The notes under the pieces were generated by a model. It did not search any database and was not told where the DNA came from. It saw nothing but the letters and a program-made list of their open reading frames with translations. From contig NC_079202.1 in NCBI RefSeq assembly GCF_026745355.1, positions 23,900,897-23,964,896 on the forward strand: a stretch of DNA of 64,000 nt, read 5' to 3'. Shown here one piece after another: positions 37,255 through 47,751 of the stretch. The translations under genes were made by a program, and so were the position numbers. How positions within the stretch are numbered: the first letter of the stretch is position 1; every line of letters starts with the position of its first letter. This stretch comes from Beta vulgaris subsp. vulgaris. Taxonomy: Eukaryota; Streptophyta; Magnoliopsida; Caryophyllales; Amaranthaceae.

Positions 37255-38580
37255 TGTTATTTCCCTAGGAACACTACAAGAGGGGGGGTGAATTGTAGGT
37301 GTAGAAATAAACGTAACTTTTTGCGGAAATTAAAACTTAAACGAATAAACAAGCTAAAGGAACACAAGGGATTTTTACGAGGAAAAACTTCTTGGGCCCA
37401 ACAAGAAGAAACAACCTCGACCACTAGGGATTTTAAACTCAACACTTTCACTAATTAGGCCAAACAACTCTGTTACAACCTAATTCTAACTCGAGCCACA
37501 CCTTGAGTTCCTAAACTCAAGTTCCTGGACCACTGTTCCCTTAACAGCAGTTCCTCTCAACTTCACTCGAAGTTTTCTCACACATACAAGCTTCACTCAA
37601 AGCCTTTCTCTTACAGAACTTCACTCAAAGTTCCCTTACCCCAAAAACCAAAATACAATTGATCGAAATAAGCTTAGTGGAATTAGAGTAAGAAGGCAAA
37701 GAACAAATGGCTATTATGAGAGAATGAAGGCACTGACACTTAATAAGTTAAACTCACTTAATTACTTAGTCAGACACAATTTGGAACTTATCTAGACTTC
37801 ATATTTATAGTAATCATAAGAACGTGGGATTAATTGATACATGTTTAATCCATTTAACCCATGATGTTCCTTCCCCTAAGGAACACGTTTACATCATGTC
37901 CCATGATCCCATGACAAAATGAACGTGGATATATTAGCCATTACTCCTAAGTAATAGGAGTTCCTTGAGCTTATCCGAAAATCAGTTTTATAAAACTTTT
38001 TATCTTTAAACTGAATTTTAATCTTTAAGAAAATAATATCTTTAAAAAATCTTTCTAAAACCGGATATTTATTTTCTTTTTTCCAAAAAAAATCTTTTTC
38101 AAACAGATTTTCTTTTTAAAACTGATTTTATCATTTGAAATTAGATAAAACTAATTTCCTATAATTAGGCATGACTTACTCATTACTTTTAACCGTTATA
38201 CTTGCACGCCTAAGTCTAGTTCCTTTTATTAACTAGTTCCTTTAACATATTGTTAGTGCCACTTAGTTTGTTCCTTACAAAGGAACAAACTCTCATTCTC
38301 AAATAACTGCCACGTTCCTTACCATTCTTCTTTGTTCCTTTACATTGGAACTAGAAATAAAACGCCTAGCTTCTATTTTCTTGATCCAATGCTTGCTCCA
38401 GTATCAACATAGAAACTTCTTTACTTAGCCTTTGAAATCCTCTCTTGACTTCTTCTTGACTTCTGTATGTCCCAGTTCCTTTCATTGATACCTTAAACAC
38501 CATACACTTAAATAACTCATTAGTACACTACTTAGTTTGTATCTTTGTTTTTTTGTCATCATCAAAACTAGGGTTCAACA
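37255..38580 (-). repeat. 5' LTR of the minus-strand Copia element
   Basis: 1326 bp, matching the 3' LTR apart from small indels (for example 'acaactctgttacaacc' against 'acaacttgttacaacc'). High LTR identity implies a recent insertion, although homopolymer differences may be sequencing errors. Confidence 0.93.
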
Positions 38581-39710
38581 GAGCGGCCTGATCGGGCGGG
38601 GTTTGCTCGATCACATCGGGAGGTTTGTGGAACTGTGTTTCAACGCTTGCTTTGGTCTCATTTTTGCTCGGAGCAACTCATGGCTCACGAAAACTAACCA
38701 CCCTGCACAAAATAGGCTTCAAATGAAAATTAGTACCCTCTCACTCACTTACAAAAAAGAGAAAAACTAAGAAGAAAAGAAAGAGAAAAGAAAGAAATCA
38801 AAGTAAAAGGGAGAAAAGATACTGGTTGCCTCCCACAAAGCACTGGTTTATGAAGGTCCCGCACGACCATGTTACATTATCCCTTATTCGGATAAAGAGT
38901 AGATTCGAAGCGAATCTCCTTTACAAGGCCTATGAAAGCACCCTCATGGTACAACTTCAAACGCTGCCCATTCACCTTGAACTTCTCACCTCAATTCTTA
39001 GAATTTTCAACTGCTCCATGTGGCTTGATATTAGTTACCACGAATGGTCCTGACCATCGAGGCTTAAGTTTTCTAGGAAAAAGTCTCACCCTCAAATTGA
39101 ATAGTAATACCTTGTCACCCACATGACATTCCCTTTTTTCTATCATCTTGTCATGAAACTTCTTCGTTTGCTCATTCAATTGAAGAAATCGCGTACCTCA
39201 CCTGCAGCTTGTACGTCCAAGTTAATTTCTTTGGTAGCCCATGAAGATAGATACTTTATTTCAACTATTTGATGGCAAGCTTTGTCGTACACTGTCCGAT
39301 ATGGAGTTGTTCCCAAAGGGGTCTAAAATGCAGTGTGCATAGCCCAAAGAGTATCATCAAGCTTCAAGGACCAATCTTTCCTTTCCTTTGGTGACTACTT
39401 TCTCCAAAATCCTTTTAATTTGTATGTTGGACACCTCTACTTGGCCACTAGTATGTGGGTGAGAAGCCAAAACAACCTTGTGATTGACCCCATGTTTTTT
39501 TAACAAAGCCTTAAAGGTGCTCTTGTGGAAGTAGGAGCCTCCATCACTGATGACAACTCTAGGCCCACCAAAATTAGGAAAAAATATTTTCTTGAACATC
39601 TTCATCACCACTTCAGAGTCATTGGTTGCTGATGCTATGACTTCAACCCATTTTGTCACATAATCAACACCTACCAAGATGTACCTATTTCCACAAGAAG
39701 AGGGGGAATG
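38581..39710 (-). pseudogene. Athila-type integrase, minus strand
   Basis: 39357-39710 encodes the integrase core ([36 protein letters not shown]), containing the last two acidic residues of the DDE triad. 38991-39179 encodes the C-terminus (NEQTKKFHDKM...VGDKVLLFN...KPRWSGPFVV). Positions 38581-38830 are spacer with the fifth GCCCGATCGGGC-type word. The core is cut at 39710/39711, just before the conserved GPF that precedes SSCGNRYI, where the plus-strand Athila LTR begins. RT and gag are absent. Confidence 0.85.
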
Positions 39711-39800
39711 TGATAAGTGCATTTCTAAAGCATTTTATGATCTCCTTTTGGTTTGGTTTGGTTTGGTTGATCCTCTCTATTCACTTTTCTTCCTTATTTC

Positions 39801-40967
39801 TGTTGTTTCACTATTTTGATAATGACAAATAATTAACTTTGTTTCATATTAGTTTCATTTTTATTCGTATGTTCTTAGTTTATTTTGTTAGATTTAATCA
39901 CTTGTGTTTTAACTTAGTTTATAGTTTAGATTTATTCTTGTTGTTTAAATTAATGTATTTATTTTAGATATCAAAAATAATATGTTAAATAACGTATGGA
40001 GAATTGATTAGGAGTTTAATCAAAAATTAAGTTGTTAAACCTTATTTGTGACAAAACATTTATATTATGGAGGTAAAAATTATGATATTTTGTGATTCCA
40101 CAATATTCTGTGAAGTTAGTTTATGTGCAGCGTTTTTTTGGATAAAATCTGTAAAAAGGAGCCGCCAAAACTAGACCTAAAACATTGCCTAAGTAGATGA
40201 GTTGTGGTAGTTCCTAGATTTTAGGAACCACAACAACCCACCTACTTGCAAGGCGTGGGAAAATCAATCCGCATGTGTTAGTGGCTGAAATTGAGGAAAA
40301 TAACCAACTAACTTCCAACAAACATATGCAACGGATACTTCATGGAAGAAGTGACTGAATACAAGCTTCATGTGATCGTGGAGAAGATCGTGGAGAAGAT
40401 CATGGGAAGATTGGCCTCTACAAATAAGTTGTTTGTAACAATCTTTTTATGTATGCTTTCAGAATTTTAAGTGTAATATCTTAGTGAAAGTGTATTCGGT
40501 TTTACTCTTCTTTCATTATTACTTAGTGCATTATAGATTGGGTTGAGTGAATTTTAAGTGTAATGTCTTAGTGAAAAAGAAAGAGAAAGAGAAAGAGAAG
40601 AGAGAAAGAGAAAAGACTTCGAGTGAAGTCAAGAGAGAAAGTCAACTGTTCAGGGGAACAAGTTGACTGGGAACCAGTTCCTAGAGGAACAGAGTAGGTC
40701 CGAGTTTAGGTTGTACAAAAGTGAGTCTTTTGGCCTAAAGTTATTAAAGAGAATTGAGTCAAAATCCCTCGTGGTCAAGGTTTTTCTTCCTATTGGGCCT
40801 AGGAAGTTTTCCTTGTAAAAATCTCGTGTTCCTATTTCTTTCTTGTTTATGCAATTACTTCTTTCTTAGTCAATCATTCTTTTATTTCCGCAAAAAGTTT
40901 GAAAATCTCCCCAACTACAATTCACCTCCCCTCTTGTAGTTGTTTAAGTGTTCGTACTAGACTAACA
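39801..40967 (+). mobile_element. Solo LTR of a second SIRE-like Copia family
   Basis: 1167 bp, TG...CA (TGTTGTTTCACTATTTTG...GTACTAGACTAACA), flanked by the 5-bp duplication ATTTC (39796-39800, 40968-40972). The right third resembles the complete Copia LTRs (AAATCCCTCGTGGTCAAGG, 'ttgggcctaggaag', 'ctacaattcacctcccctcttgtagt') but is clearly another family. No inner region remains, so unequal LTR recombination probably removed it. Confidence 0.9.
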
Positions 40968-41138
40968 ATTTCCCTCTCTATTTCTTTCACTTGATCATTG
41001 TTGATCATAGTGACATTGTTCTAGATTTTCGGTCAAATTTGACTCAATCTCTAGTACATTTGCTTTCACCGTGTTTTCCCGTGCTTTGATTGTAGGTATG
41101 GCATAAGGTATGAGTTGGAGAGGGCGAGCGGGGATTGA

Positions 41139-41314
41139 TGTGCGTTCGCACCATTCTTTAGGCGACCGCATAGATTGGTGCGCCCGTACCGTCGGGACTT
41201 TATGATGCCAAAATGCCAGCAAGCATGGTGCGCCCACATCCCTCACAAAGGCGCGCCTGCAGCCTTTGATGCTTGATTCCAGTTTTGAGACAGATGGAAT
41301 GGTGCGCCCGCACC
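41139..41314. repeat. Palindromic GGTGCGCCCGCACC words in the Athila LTR
   Basis: Copies at about 41139-41152 (variant), 41177-41190, 41227-41240 (half conserved) and 41301-41314 (exact). The last is about 65 bp upstream of the TATA-like sequence, so a role in U3 transcription control is possible. The same word recurs in the internal spacer at 45089-45393. Confidence 0.8.
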
Positions 41315-41996
41315 ATTCCAATTTGCAAAAGAAAAAAAGTTCGAGGCAACTTAAAGAAACAATTATTTTGTTTTAGTTTATATTTATGCATTATTTTTTC
41401 TATACTAGAGAGTATTATTAGGGTTCATATTAGAGAGAAAAACATAGAGCTTGTTGCTAGATTTAAGATTCCTATATTAAAGTTTGTGATTCCTACAACA
41501 TCGAAGGTACTTTTCATTCAATTTAATTTCAAAGTTTCAGTTTTTATTCCCTCTTTTCATTGTTGTTATTGTTCTTCCTTATTATTAGATCTCCTTTATT
41601 ATAGTTCCATAATTATTGTTGTTATTAGATTAATTATCTTTTAATCATGTTTAGCGCTAGATTAGTCATAGATTTCATATTTAATTGTTTAGAATCCATG
41701 ATTCGTAAGTAGTTTGTTATTTAGGGTTAGGGTGAAAGTATGGATTAGGGTTTAAATATTCTATTAATGTGATTGTGATGTTCTAAAGATGTTTATGCAT
41801 TGATCTTGGTGTTTTGAGGCCTTAGGATAGATATTGATCACATTTATACTTTGATATTTTGAATTCAAATGTTCTAAGATTGAATTCTGAATTCAAATGT
41901 TTTTAAATCGAATTTTGAACTCTTTTATCATGCCTAAAATCAACTTAATTTCTATGCCAAAATATTGGGTAGAAATTAAGGGGATCCTTTATTAGG

Positions 41997-42510
41997 AATT
42001 TTTTCCTTGAATAATACAAAAGTGGGTTTTAATTCCAGAAATGTGCCCCCCAAAAAAAAAATTCCCTGCGTACCGTACACGTAGGACGGCATCTACTTAA
42101 GTAAAACCGCTACTTCAAGTAGCAGTAAACTGATTTTTTTTTCTACTTAAGTAAAACCTTGGCGCTGAGTGATATAAACCGCTACTTCAAGTAGCAGTTC
42201 ATTAATGAAAACCGCTACTCAAAGTAGTAGTTTACTGAAATTCCCAACTCCAGAGTTTGATATGTGCTTGCAACATTTTGCCCAGGTAAACTGCTACTCA
42301 GTATATATAAACCGCTACTTGAGATAGTGGTTTATGTGTATAAATTATTTTAAAATAAACCGCTACTGTGAGTAGCGGTTTACGTGGTGAAAAACAAAAA
42401 AAAAACAGTTTCTCGCGTGCCGTCCTACGTGGACGGTACGCAGGAAATTTTTTTTTTTAGGCATATTTCTGGATTTAAAACCGACTTTTGCATTATTCAA
42501 GGAAAAAATT
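41997..42510. mobile_element. MITE with ~95-bp inverted ends and an array of palindromes
   Basis: The left end AATTTTTTCCTTGAATAATAC and the right end (reverse complement AATTTTTTCCTTGAATAATGC) continue as inverted repeats through 'ctgcgtaccgt(a/c)cacgtaggacggca'. A 9-10 bp imperfect duplication (TTTATTAGG/TTTATTAAGG) suggests a Mutator-like origin. The interior holds about six copies of AAACCGCTACTxxxAGTAGxxGTTT, plus two TACTTAAGTA palindromes. No ORF. Confidence 0.8.
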
Positions 42511-43010
42511 CATTTATTAAGGACTTTTTGAATTCATTGGATCTTTTAATTAGTTGACTAAAGACCATTCAAGAGAGGATTTAGTTTATTGATTAAGCGA
42601 TCATTCTCGGGGACCATTCGAGAGAGGACTCGAGTATTTTAGAGAAAAACTAAACCTTGCACAATCGTCTCCTTTGCTTCACAATTACATTAATGATCGT
42701 TGCTCCGCTTTGATCCATACTAGTAACCTTGACTCTAGTGTCTTCCTATTTGATATTTTTACTCTCGTTATTTGCTAGTTCATTGATATTAGCTAGTAGT
42801 ACTTGTTACCAAACCATTATTAAAACCCCCCAAAGCCCTTTAATTAGGTAATCTAGACTCGAAAGACCTTAATTAATGCCATTTTCCATGTGGATCATCC
42901 CTTAACTTGCCTTTACTACGTTCTTAGTAATTTCTTATTAGGTTTTATAAATATTATTTGAAAAGCGATTTTTGGTGCCTTAACGACACACTAAAAACCT
43001 CTTATCAAAA

Positions 43011-43020
43011 TGGCGTTGTT
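43011..43020 (+). other. Remnant primer binding site (tRNA-Asp type)
   Basis: TGGCGTTGTT directly after the LTR matches the start of TGGCGCCGTTGCCGGGGA, the tRNA-Asp-complementary site of Athila/Tat elements, with decay. Pol sequence follows at once, marking an internal deletion. Confidence 0.5.
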
Positions 43021-43573
43021 GGTTCTTTCCTTGGACACACGGGTTTTTACCTGCGTTTCATCAAGGATTTTTCTCAAATAGCCAAACCATTGACGAATCT
43101 ACTTCAAAAGGATGTAGATTTTGAGTTTGATGAGTCTTGTATTAAAGCTTTTGAAACTTTGAAAAAGGCTGTCCCTCACTTCTACCCCCATCGTGCAAGC
43201 TCCGGATTGGAGCTTGCCTTTTTGACTGATATGCAATTCTAGTGATTTTGCAATGGGCGTTGTTCTTGGACAACGAAATGAAGGAAGGCTACATGCGATA
43301 GCTTATGCAAGGAGGACCTTGGATGATGGTGAAAGGAATCATGCAACTACGGAGAAGGAGATGTTGGTCGTAGTCTTTGCATTTGACAAATTTCGATCTT
43401 ACTTGACGTACAATAAGGGTGTTGTGTATACATATCATTCTGCGGTCTGTGATTTGATGAGTAATAAAGATGCAAAGCCTCGCCTCCCTCTTGATGAGAA
43501 GGTCTTGGATCTTCACGAGACCCATATTGAAGAAGATTTGAGAGAAGAAGCATTGTTCGCCATTTCTGAATAA
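43021..43573 (+). pseudogene. Athila-type RT end and RNase H
   Basis: SFLGHTGFYLRFIKDFSQIAKPLTNLLQ (in two pieces) is the connection after RT. Downstream, 43253-43573 reads GVVLGQRNEGRLHAIAYARRTLDDGERNHATTEKEMLVVVFAFDKFRSYL, the RNase H region. An in-frame stop at about 43240 separates the parts. Gag, protease and nearly all of RT are deleted between the primer site and this point. Confidence 0.85.
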
Positions 43574-44876
43574 TGAGATTCCATGGTTCGCGGACTATGA
43601 GAACTACTTGGCTTGTGGGATTGAACCTCATGGTTTTGATTCTCAACAAAGGAAATGATTTTTCAAAGAAGCTTCAAGGTTCTATTTGGATGACCCTCTC
43701 TTGTTAAAGAAGTTTGCCGATGGGGTATATCGAAGATGTGTGCCCAATCATGAGATAACCTCAGTGTTGAATCATTGTCATACATTTGCATGAGGAGGGC
43801 ACGGTGGAGGAAGCAAAAATGTTGCTAAGGTGCTCCAATGTGGTATGTTTTGGCCTTCATTGCAAAAAGACCCTCGTGAGTTTGTTTTGAGCTGTGATAG
43901 ATGTCAGAGGAGCGGTGCCATCACGAAAAGACATGAGATGCCTCAATAAAACATTCTCGAGGTTGAGCCATTTGATATTCGGGGAGTTGACTTCGTGGGT
44001 CCATTTGTCCCTTCTTTGGGCAATATGTACATTCTTGTTGTGGTTCAATACGTAACTAAATGGGTTGAAGCCATCGCCTCCCCCACCAATGACCACAAGG
44101 TTGTGACCAAGCTCCTTAAGAAAATCATCTTCCCACGATTTGGAGTGCCTCGGGTATTGATAAGTGATGGTGGTTCACATTTCGCCAAGAAGCAACTACA
44201 AGCACTTTTGAAGAAGTACTCGGTGAATCACAAAATCGGACTTCCCTATCATCCCCAAACCCAAAAAGGCCAAGTTGAAGTCTCCAACTGAGAAGTGAAA
44301 AATGTTTGTTGAGAGAGTCGTATATAAGATGAGGAAGCATTGGTCATTGAAGCTTGTATGATGCTCTTTGGGCTCTTCACACGTTTCAAGACGCCTATAG
44401 GTACCACTCCCTACCGTCTTGTGTATGGAAAAGCTTGCCATTTGTCGAATGAACTCGAGCATAAAGCTTGGTCGGCAATCAAAGAGCTCAACATGGATCT
44501 TCATTTGACGGGAGATGCTCGAAAAGAAAAGTTGGTTGAGCATGAGGAACTCTGTTTTGATGCATATGAGATTTAGAGATTGTATAAGGAGCAAACAAAG
44601 AAATGGCACGATCATAGGATTCAACAAAGAGAATTCTGGGTTGGAGACAAGGTCTTGTTGTTTAACTCAAGGCTAAAACTCTTCCCCAGAAAATTAAAGT
44701 CCAAGTGGTCAGGGCCTTTCCAAGTGTTGAAGACTACACCGTATGGAGCCTATGAAATTTTGGGGGAGAATGGTCCATTTTTGGTGAACGGTCAAAGATT
44801 GAAGCTTTACCACGATAATCACGCCATTGGTTATGTTGGTTGTTTGATCCTTCACTCACCCGAGCGCATCTCATGA
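43574..44876 (+). pseudogene. Athila-type integrase
   Basis: Zinc-finger part near 43790-43920 (SCDRCQRSG). Core at 43980-44291: GVDFVGPFVP, KWVEAIASPTND, VLISDGGSHFAKK, GQVEVSN, giving D, D and E of the catalytic triad. The C-terminal domain at 44340-44876 includes YRLVYGKACHLSNELEHKAWSAIK (in part), VGDKVLLFNSRLKLFP and KSKWSGPFQV. Stops after VSN and after AYEI, and a break near 43940, disable it. It is better preserved than the minus-strand copy. Confidence 0.88.
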
Positions 44877-45088
44877 AGAACATATCCTTTTAGTCAAGCT
44901 ATTGACTTAAAACAAGCGCTACACGGGAGGCAACCAGTTTCTCCTTTTCGTTTATTTTATTTGTAGTTTTTAGTTTAATTTTTGTTTTCCCGCTACCCAT
45001 GAGAGCTAAATAGCTTAAGGGAAATTTTCTTTTTCATGAAAAGTTGAGTTCAAAAAAAAAAAAAACGAAATTGCTAGGCAGTCTATTT
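44877..45088 (+). other. Start of the Athila pol-to-ORF spacer
   Basis: Contains 'gggaggcaaccagttt', also present (reverse complement) at about 38820-38840 after the minus-strand integrase, so the two elements share this junction. A poly-A run sits at about 45053-45064. No coding sequence. Confidence 0.6.
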
Positions 45089-45415
45089 GGTGCACCCGCA
45101 CCAACCACACCTTGTCTGTCCACTTTTGGCAGAACGAATCGTGCGCCCGCACCGTCCAAAAAAAAATTTCAAAAATTTAGAACGAAGCACCTACACCCCT
45201 AAGAGGTGCGTCCAAACCAAATTTTCCGCATACTGATTAATCTGGCAGTACGTTCGGTGTACTTGCACCAAATTTTCCGCAGACTCTTTAGTCTGGTAGG
45301 AAGTTTGATGCGCCCGCACCAAATTTTCCGCAGATTCTTTAGTCTGGCAGAAAGTTTGATGCACCTGCACCAGTTGCGAGGTGCGCCCGCACTAAACCCG
45401 GCTGGGCGTTTTAAA
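45089..45415. repeat. Tandem ~52-bp units with GGTGCGCCCGCACC palindromes
   Basis: Palindromic words at 45089-45102, 45140-45153, 45256-45269, 45307-45320, 45358-45371 and 45380-45393, several with one or two mismatches. From 45207 the words are linked by 'caaattttccgca(g)actctttagtctggcag', giving three to four tandem units. The stem GGTGCG/CGCACC can fold with a two-base loop. The ORF across it has no known domain and is treated as a by-product. Confidence 0.85.
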
Positions 45416-46189
45416 CAAGAGATTTTTTTGGCTTTTTCTCAACTTCCCCTCATAATTTTCAAACACCCCTTCACCCTCACTCACTTTCTCTCACTTCAAC
45501 CTCTCTAGATCCGGTGACCACCCTACTTTTGCGACGATTTTCGAGCACCCTCTCACCGGAAACTTCATCTCCTTCATCTCTACAACAACCAAGTGCATCA
45601 ATTTTGGGGATTTTGCAAGATTTGGATGTTTAGGGTTTCAAATTTGGGGATTTTCATCTCCAAGTTGGTAATCTCTTTCTATATTCTTGTTTTTCATCTA
45701 TAATCTTGTTCTTTGGACTATAAGTTTGTTTTCTTTTTAATTACATGCTTGTTTTTCCTCTAGCTTTGGATTATTCATGAAATTTGCCTAAAATTGTAAT
45801 TAATATTGTGATGAACTAGTGGAATTATATGTTCTTTGTGAAAATTTCATGGTCTTTGGGATTTCTATGAACTACACTGCATTATTTGAAGAGTGTTGTT
45901 GAGAAATTATTGAAAAACATGTGGTTGGATTGTTGATTTTTTGAATTGAGTAACTTTGTGAGTTTGGTTTAGATTTTTGGAGTAGTTTTTAGTTGTTGAT
46001 TCTTAGAAACTTTGTTGTTATTGATTGTGGGTTTTGTTTGCTGGTAGTTTTTCTTTTTAGGTTTTTTATTTTTTTATTTTTGTGTGTTTCTTTGTGTGGT
46101 GAGTTGCTTGCCAAAATTCTTGATTTTGTGCCATTGAACAGAAGCGCCCCTTATTCTTCCCCCGTTTGAAAATAAATTATTTTTTTTAA
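45416..46189 (+). other. Leader of the Athila extra ORF
   Basis: CT-rich then T-rich non-coding sequence with plausible splice-donor context (CCAAGTTG|GTAATC near 45667), reminiscent of a 5' UTR with an intron. If real, the extra ORF would be expressed from a spliced transcript. No coding domain seen. Confidence 0.4.
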
Positions 46190-47751
46190 AACACCGCCAT
46201 TGGAAGGAAAGTGGCGAGGGATCATCCTCCCGGTCCAAGAGAGCTAAAACGAGGTCCTCCTCACAGGCACCCTCTTCTAGCTTTAATCCCGCACCCATCT
46301 ATCCTGTCAAATTCCCAAATGTGGCACACCATAAGATCTTTACACGGCTTACAGACCGTACACTTCCTCCCACGAAGTTCTATGACCCTAGTACATGTAA
46401 TCACCTTAATATTGACTCGATAGTAAGGCAGATGGCAGCTAAAAAGGTTGTCGGACTTCCTTAATGTCCGTGAGCCCACTTATGATCAACTTATTACCCT
46501 TGAGATCTTTATTACATTGAACATAAGTTGGGAGCCCGACATGGGTGTCTTGACTATCCAAGCTCCTCTTTTCAATTAAGTCATAACACTATTTGGCAGG
46601 GTACAACGAACAAGAGTGCTTTGGACAAGTTTTGTGACGCATTTGGGATGGACTCCAGTGCCCCTTGTGATGTCCCCTTAGGAACCATTTGGCAGGGGTA
46701 CAATGAGCAGGAGTGGTGGGCCAAGATTACCGATGGCACCACTCCATTTCAGACGAACTCGTCAAAAGCTTCGGAGATAATCCATCCCGCTCTTTGCTAC
46801 TTCCATATGATGGTTCATACCATCTTTCCTAAGAAGAAAGTCCGGCAATTGAGGAAGGAAGATTTTTTAGCTCTTTGGTTGGCCACTGATGGGGCCCACC
46901 TTGGAGCCCGAACTAATTTTGTTGCTCTCTTCCTTAACCGATTGCAAGAGATTCAGGTGGATACTACGGTATCCGGGGAGATCGTTTGTGGTGGAATGAT
47001 CACTCGAATAGCGTCATACCTCGAGTTGGACGAGGACCTGACCCGCTTGGAAAAAAGCGTGCCTTTATTGGTCAGTCCAACTTAATGGATGGTGTGGCCC
47101 TGCAGCAGATGAAATTTTTGCGTCATTATATGACGACTCGCTGCATTTGGCTTGGCGGGGGGAGACCCTATTGTTACATGAACAATGAATTCATCTGGAC
47201 TCCCCCCCCCCCCCGGCCCCGTCGACTGTGATAACCGATGACGGGTTCCCCCTTACACCTATCGACCCTCAGGACTGCTCTAATATGACCTACCTTCAGT
47301 TCACCACTATCGAGAGGGTACCGAGGGCTCCGAAGGTTCTGATGCCCGACCAACGCATTCCGGTGAGTGAGGTGGCCAAACCTTCCTCCTCCCAGTCTTT
47401 TGATATGGCCTCCGTCATGACAACCATAACCCAGATGCAGGCCTCTCAGGAGGTCAATCACCGTGCAGTCACTGATACCCTTGCCGGTATCCGCACTGAC
47501 CTTGGCCATGTGTCTAGGGTGGCTTGGCGAACTCATCTCTCGATGTCTGCTCCAGACATGAGCCACCCTTCCCTAACCACCCCTACTACCATCTTACCCT
47601 CGACCCTCGCGAAGGGCCATTTGAGGAGCCTCCTTTTCGCCCCTACTCTCACTACCTGTGTTACTTCCCATACAGGTATTCAGGTGCGTACTTCCCTCCT
47701 AACCCCCCCCCCCCCGATGGGGGTGATGGTGGGAACTACTAGGTGCTATTC
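46190..47751 (+). pseudogene. Athila-type ORF after pol (env-like position)
   Basis: A Ser/Arg-rich start (46199-46460: SSSRSKRAKTRSSSQAPSSS) is followed by VAHHKIFTRLTDRTLPPTKFYDP. 46528-47085 carries the conserved middle (WWAKITDG, ASEIIHPALCYFHMMVHTIFPKK, VRQLRKEDFLALWLATDG). A Pro-rich C-terminal part lies at 47228-47751. This resembles the Athila ORF1 family of unknown function. Frame breaks lie near 46462, 47085 and 47220, the last at a run of ten or more C. Calling it envelope would go beyond the evidence. Confidence 0.7.

Larger units (their letters stand above)
27961..38580 (-). mobile_element. SIRE/Maximus-type Copia retrotransposon, structurally complete
   Basis: 10.6-kb element with two LTRs (27961-29296 and 37255-38580), an initiator-Met primer site, gag-PR-IN-RT-RNase H order (diagnostic of Copia), an extra ORF after pol, and a polypurine tract. 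The target duplication is GAGCG (27956-27960 and 38581-38585). The long LTR and extra ORF point to the SIRE/Maximus lineage. Frame breaks are numerous, so it is not coding-competent as read. It is inserted in a minus-strand Athila element. Confidence 0.95.
39711..43007 (+). repeat. 5' LTR of the plus-strand Athila-type element, with insertions
   Basis: Starts TGATAAGTGCATTTC and ends CTTATCA before the primer site remnant at 43011. It is 3.3 kb, but about 1.6 kb once the solo LTR (39801-40967) and the MITE (41997-42510) are removed. A TATA-like TTTATATTTAT lies near 41377, just downstream of four palindromic GGTGCG..CGCACC words. The U5 end has 'ccatgtggatcatccc', a phrase typical of Athila/Tat LTR 3' ends. 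Confidence 0.7.

Noticed and set aside
45089..45415. CRISPR-like array of spaced repeats
   Set aside because: Units are imperfect, partly tandem, sit inside a plant Gypsy element and have similar linkers rather than unique spacers.
46190..47751. Calling the post-pol ORF a viral envelope gene
   Set aside because: No signal peptide, transmembrane pair or glycoprotein pattern was seen. The match is to the Athila extra ORF of unknown role.
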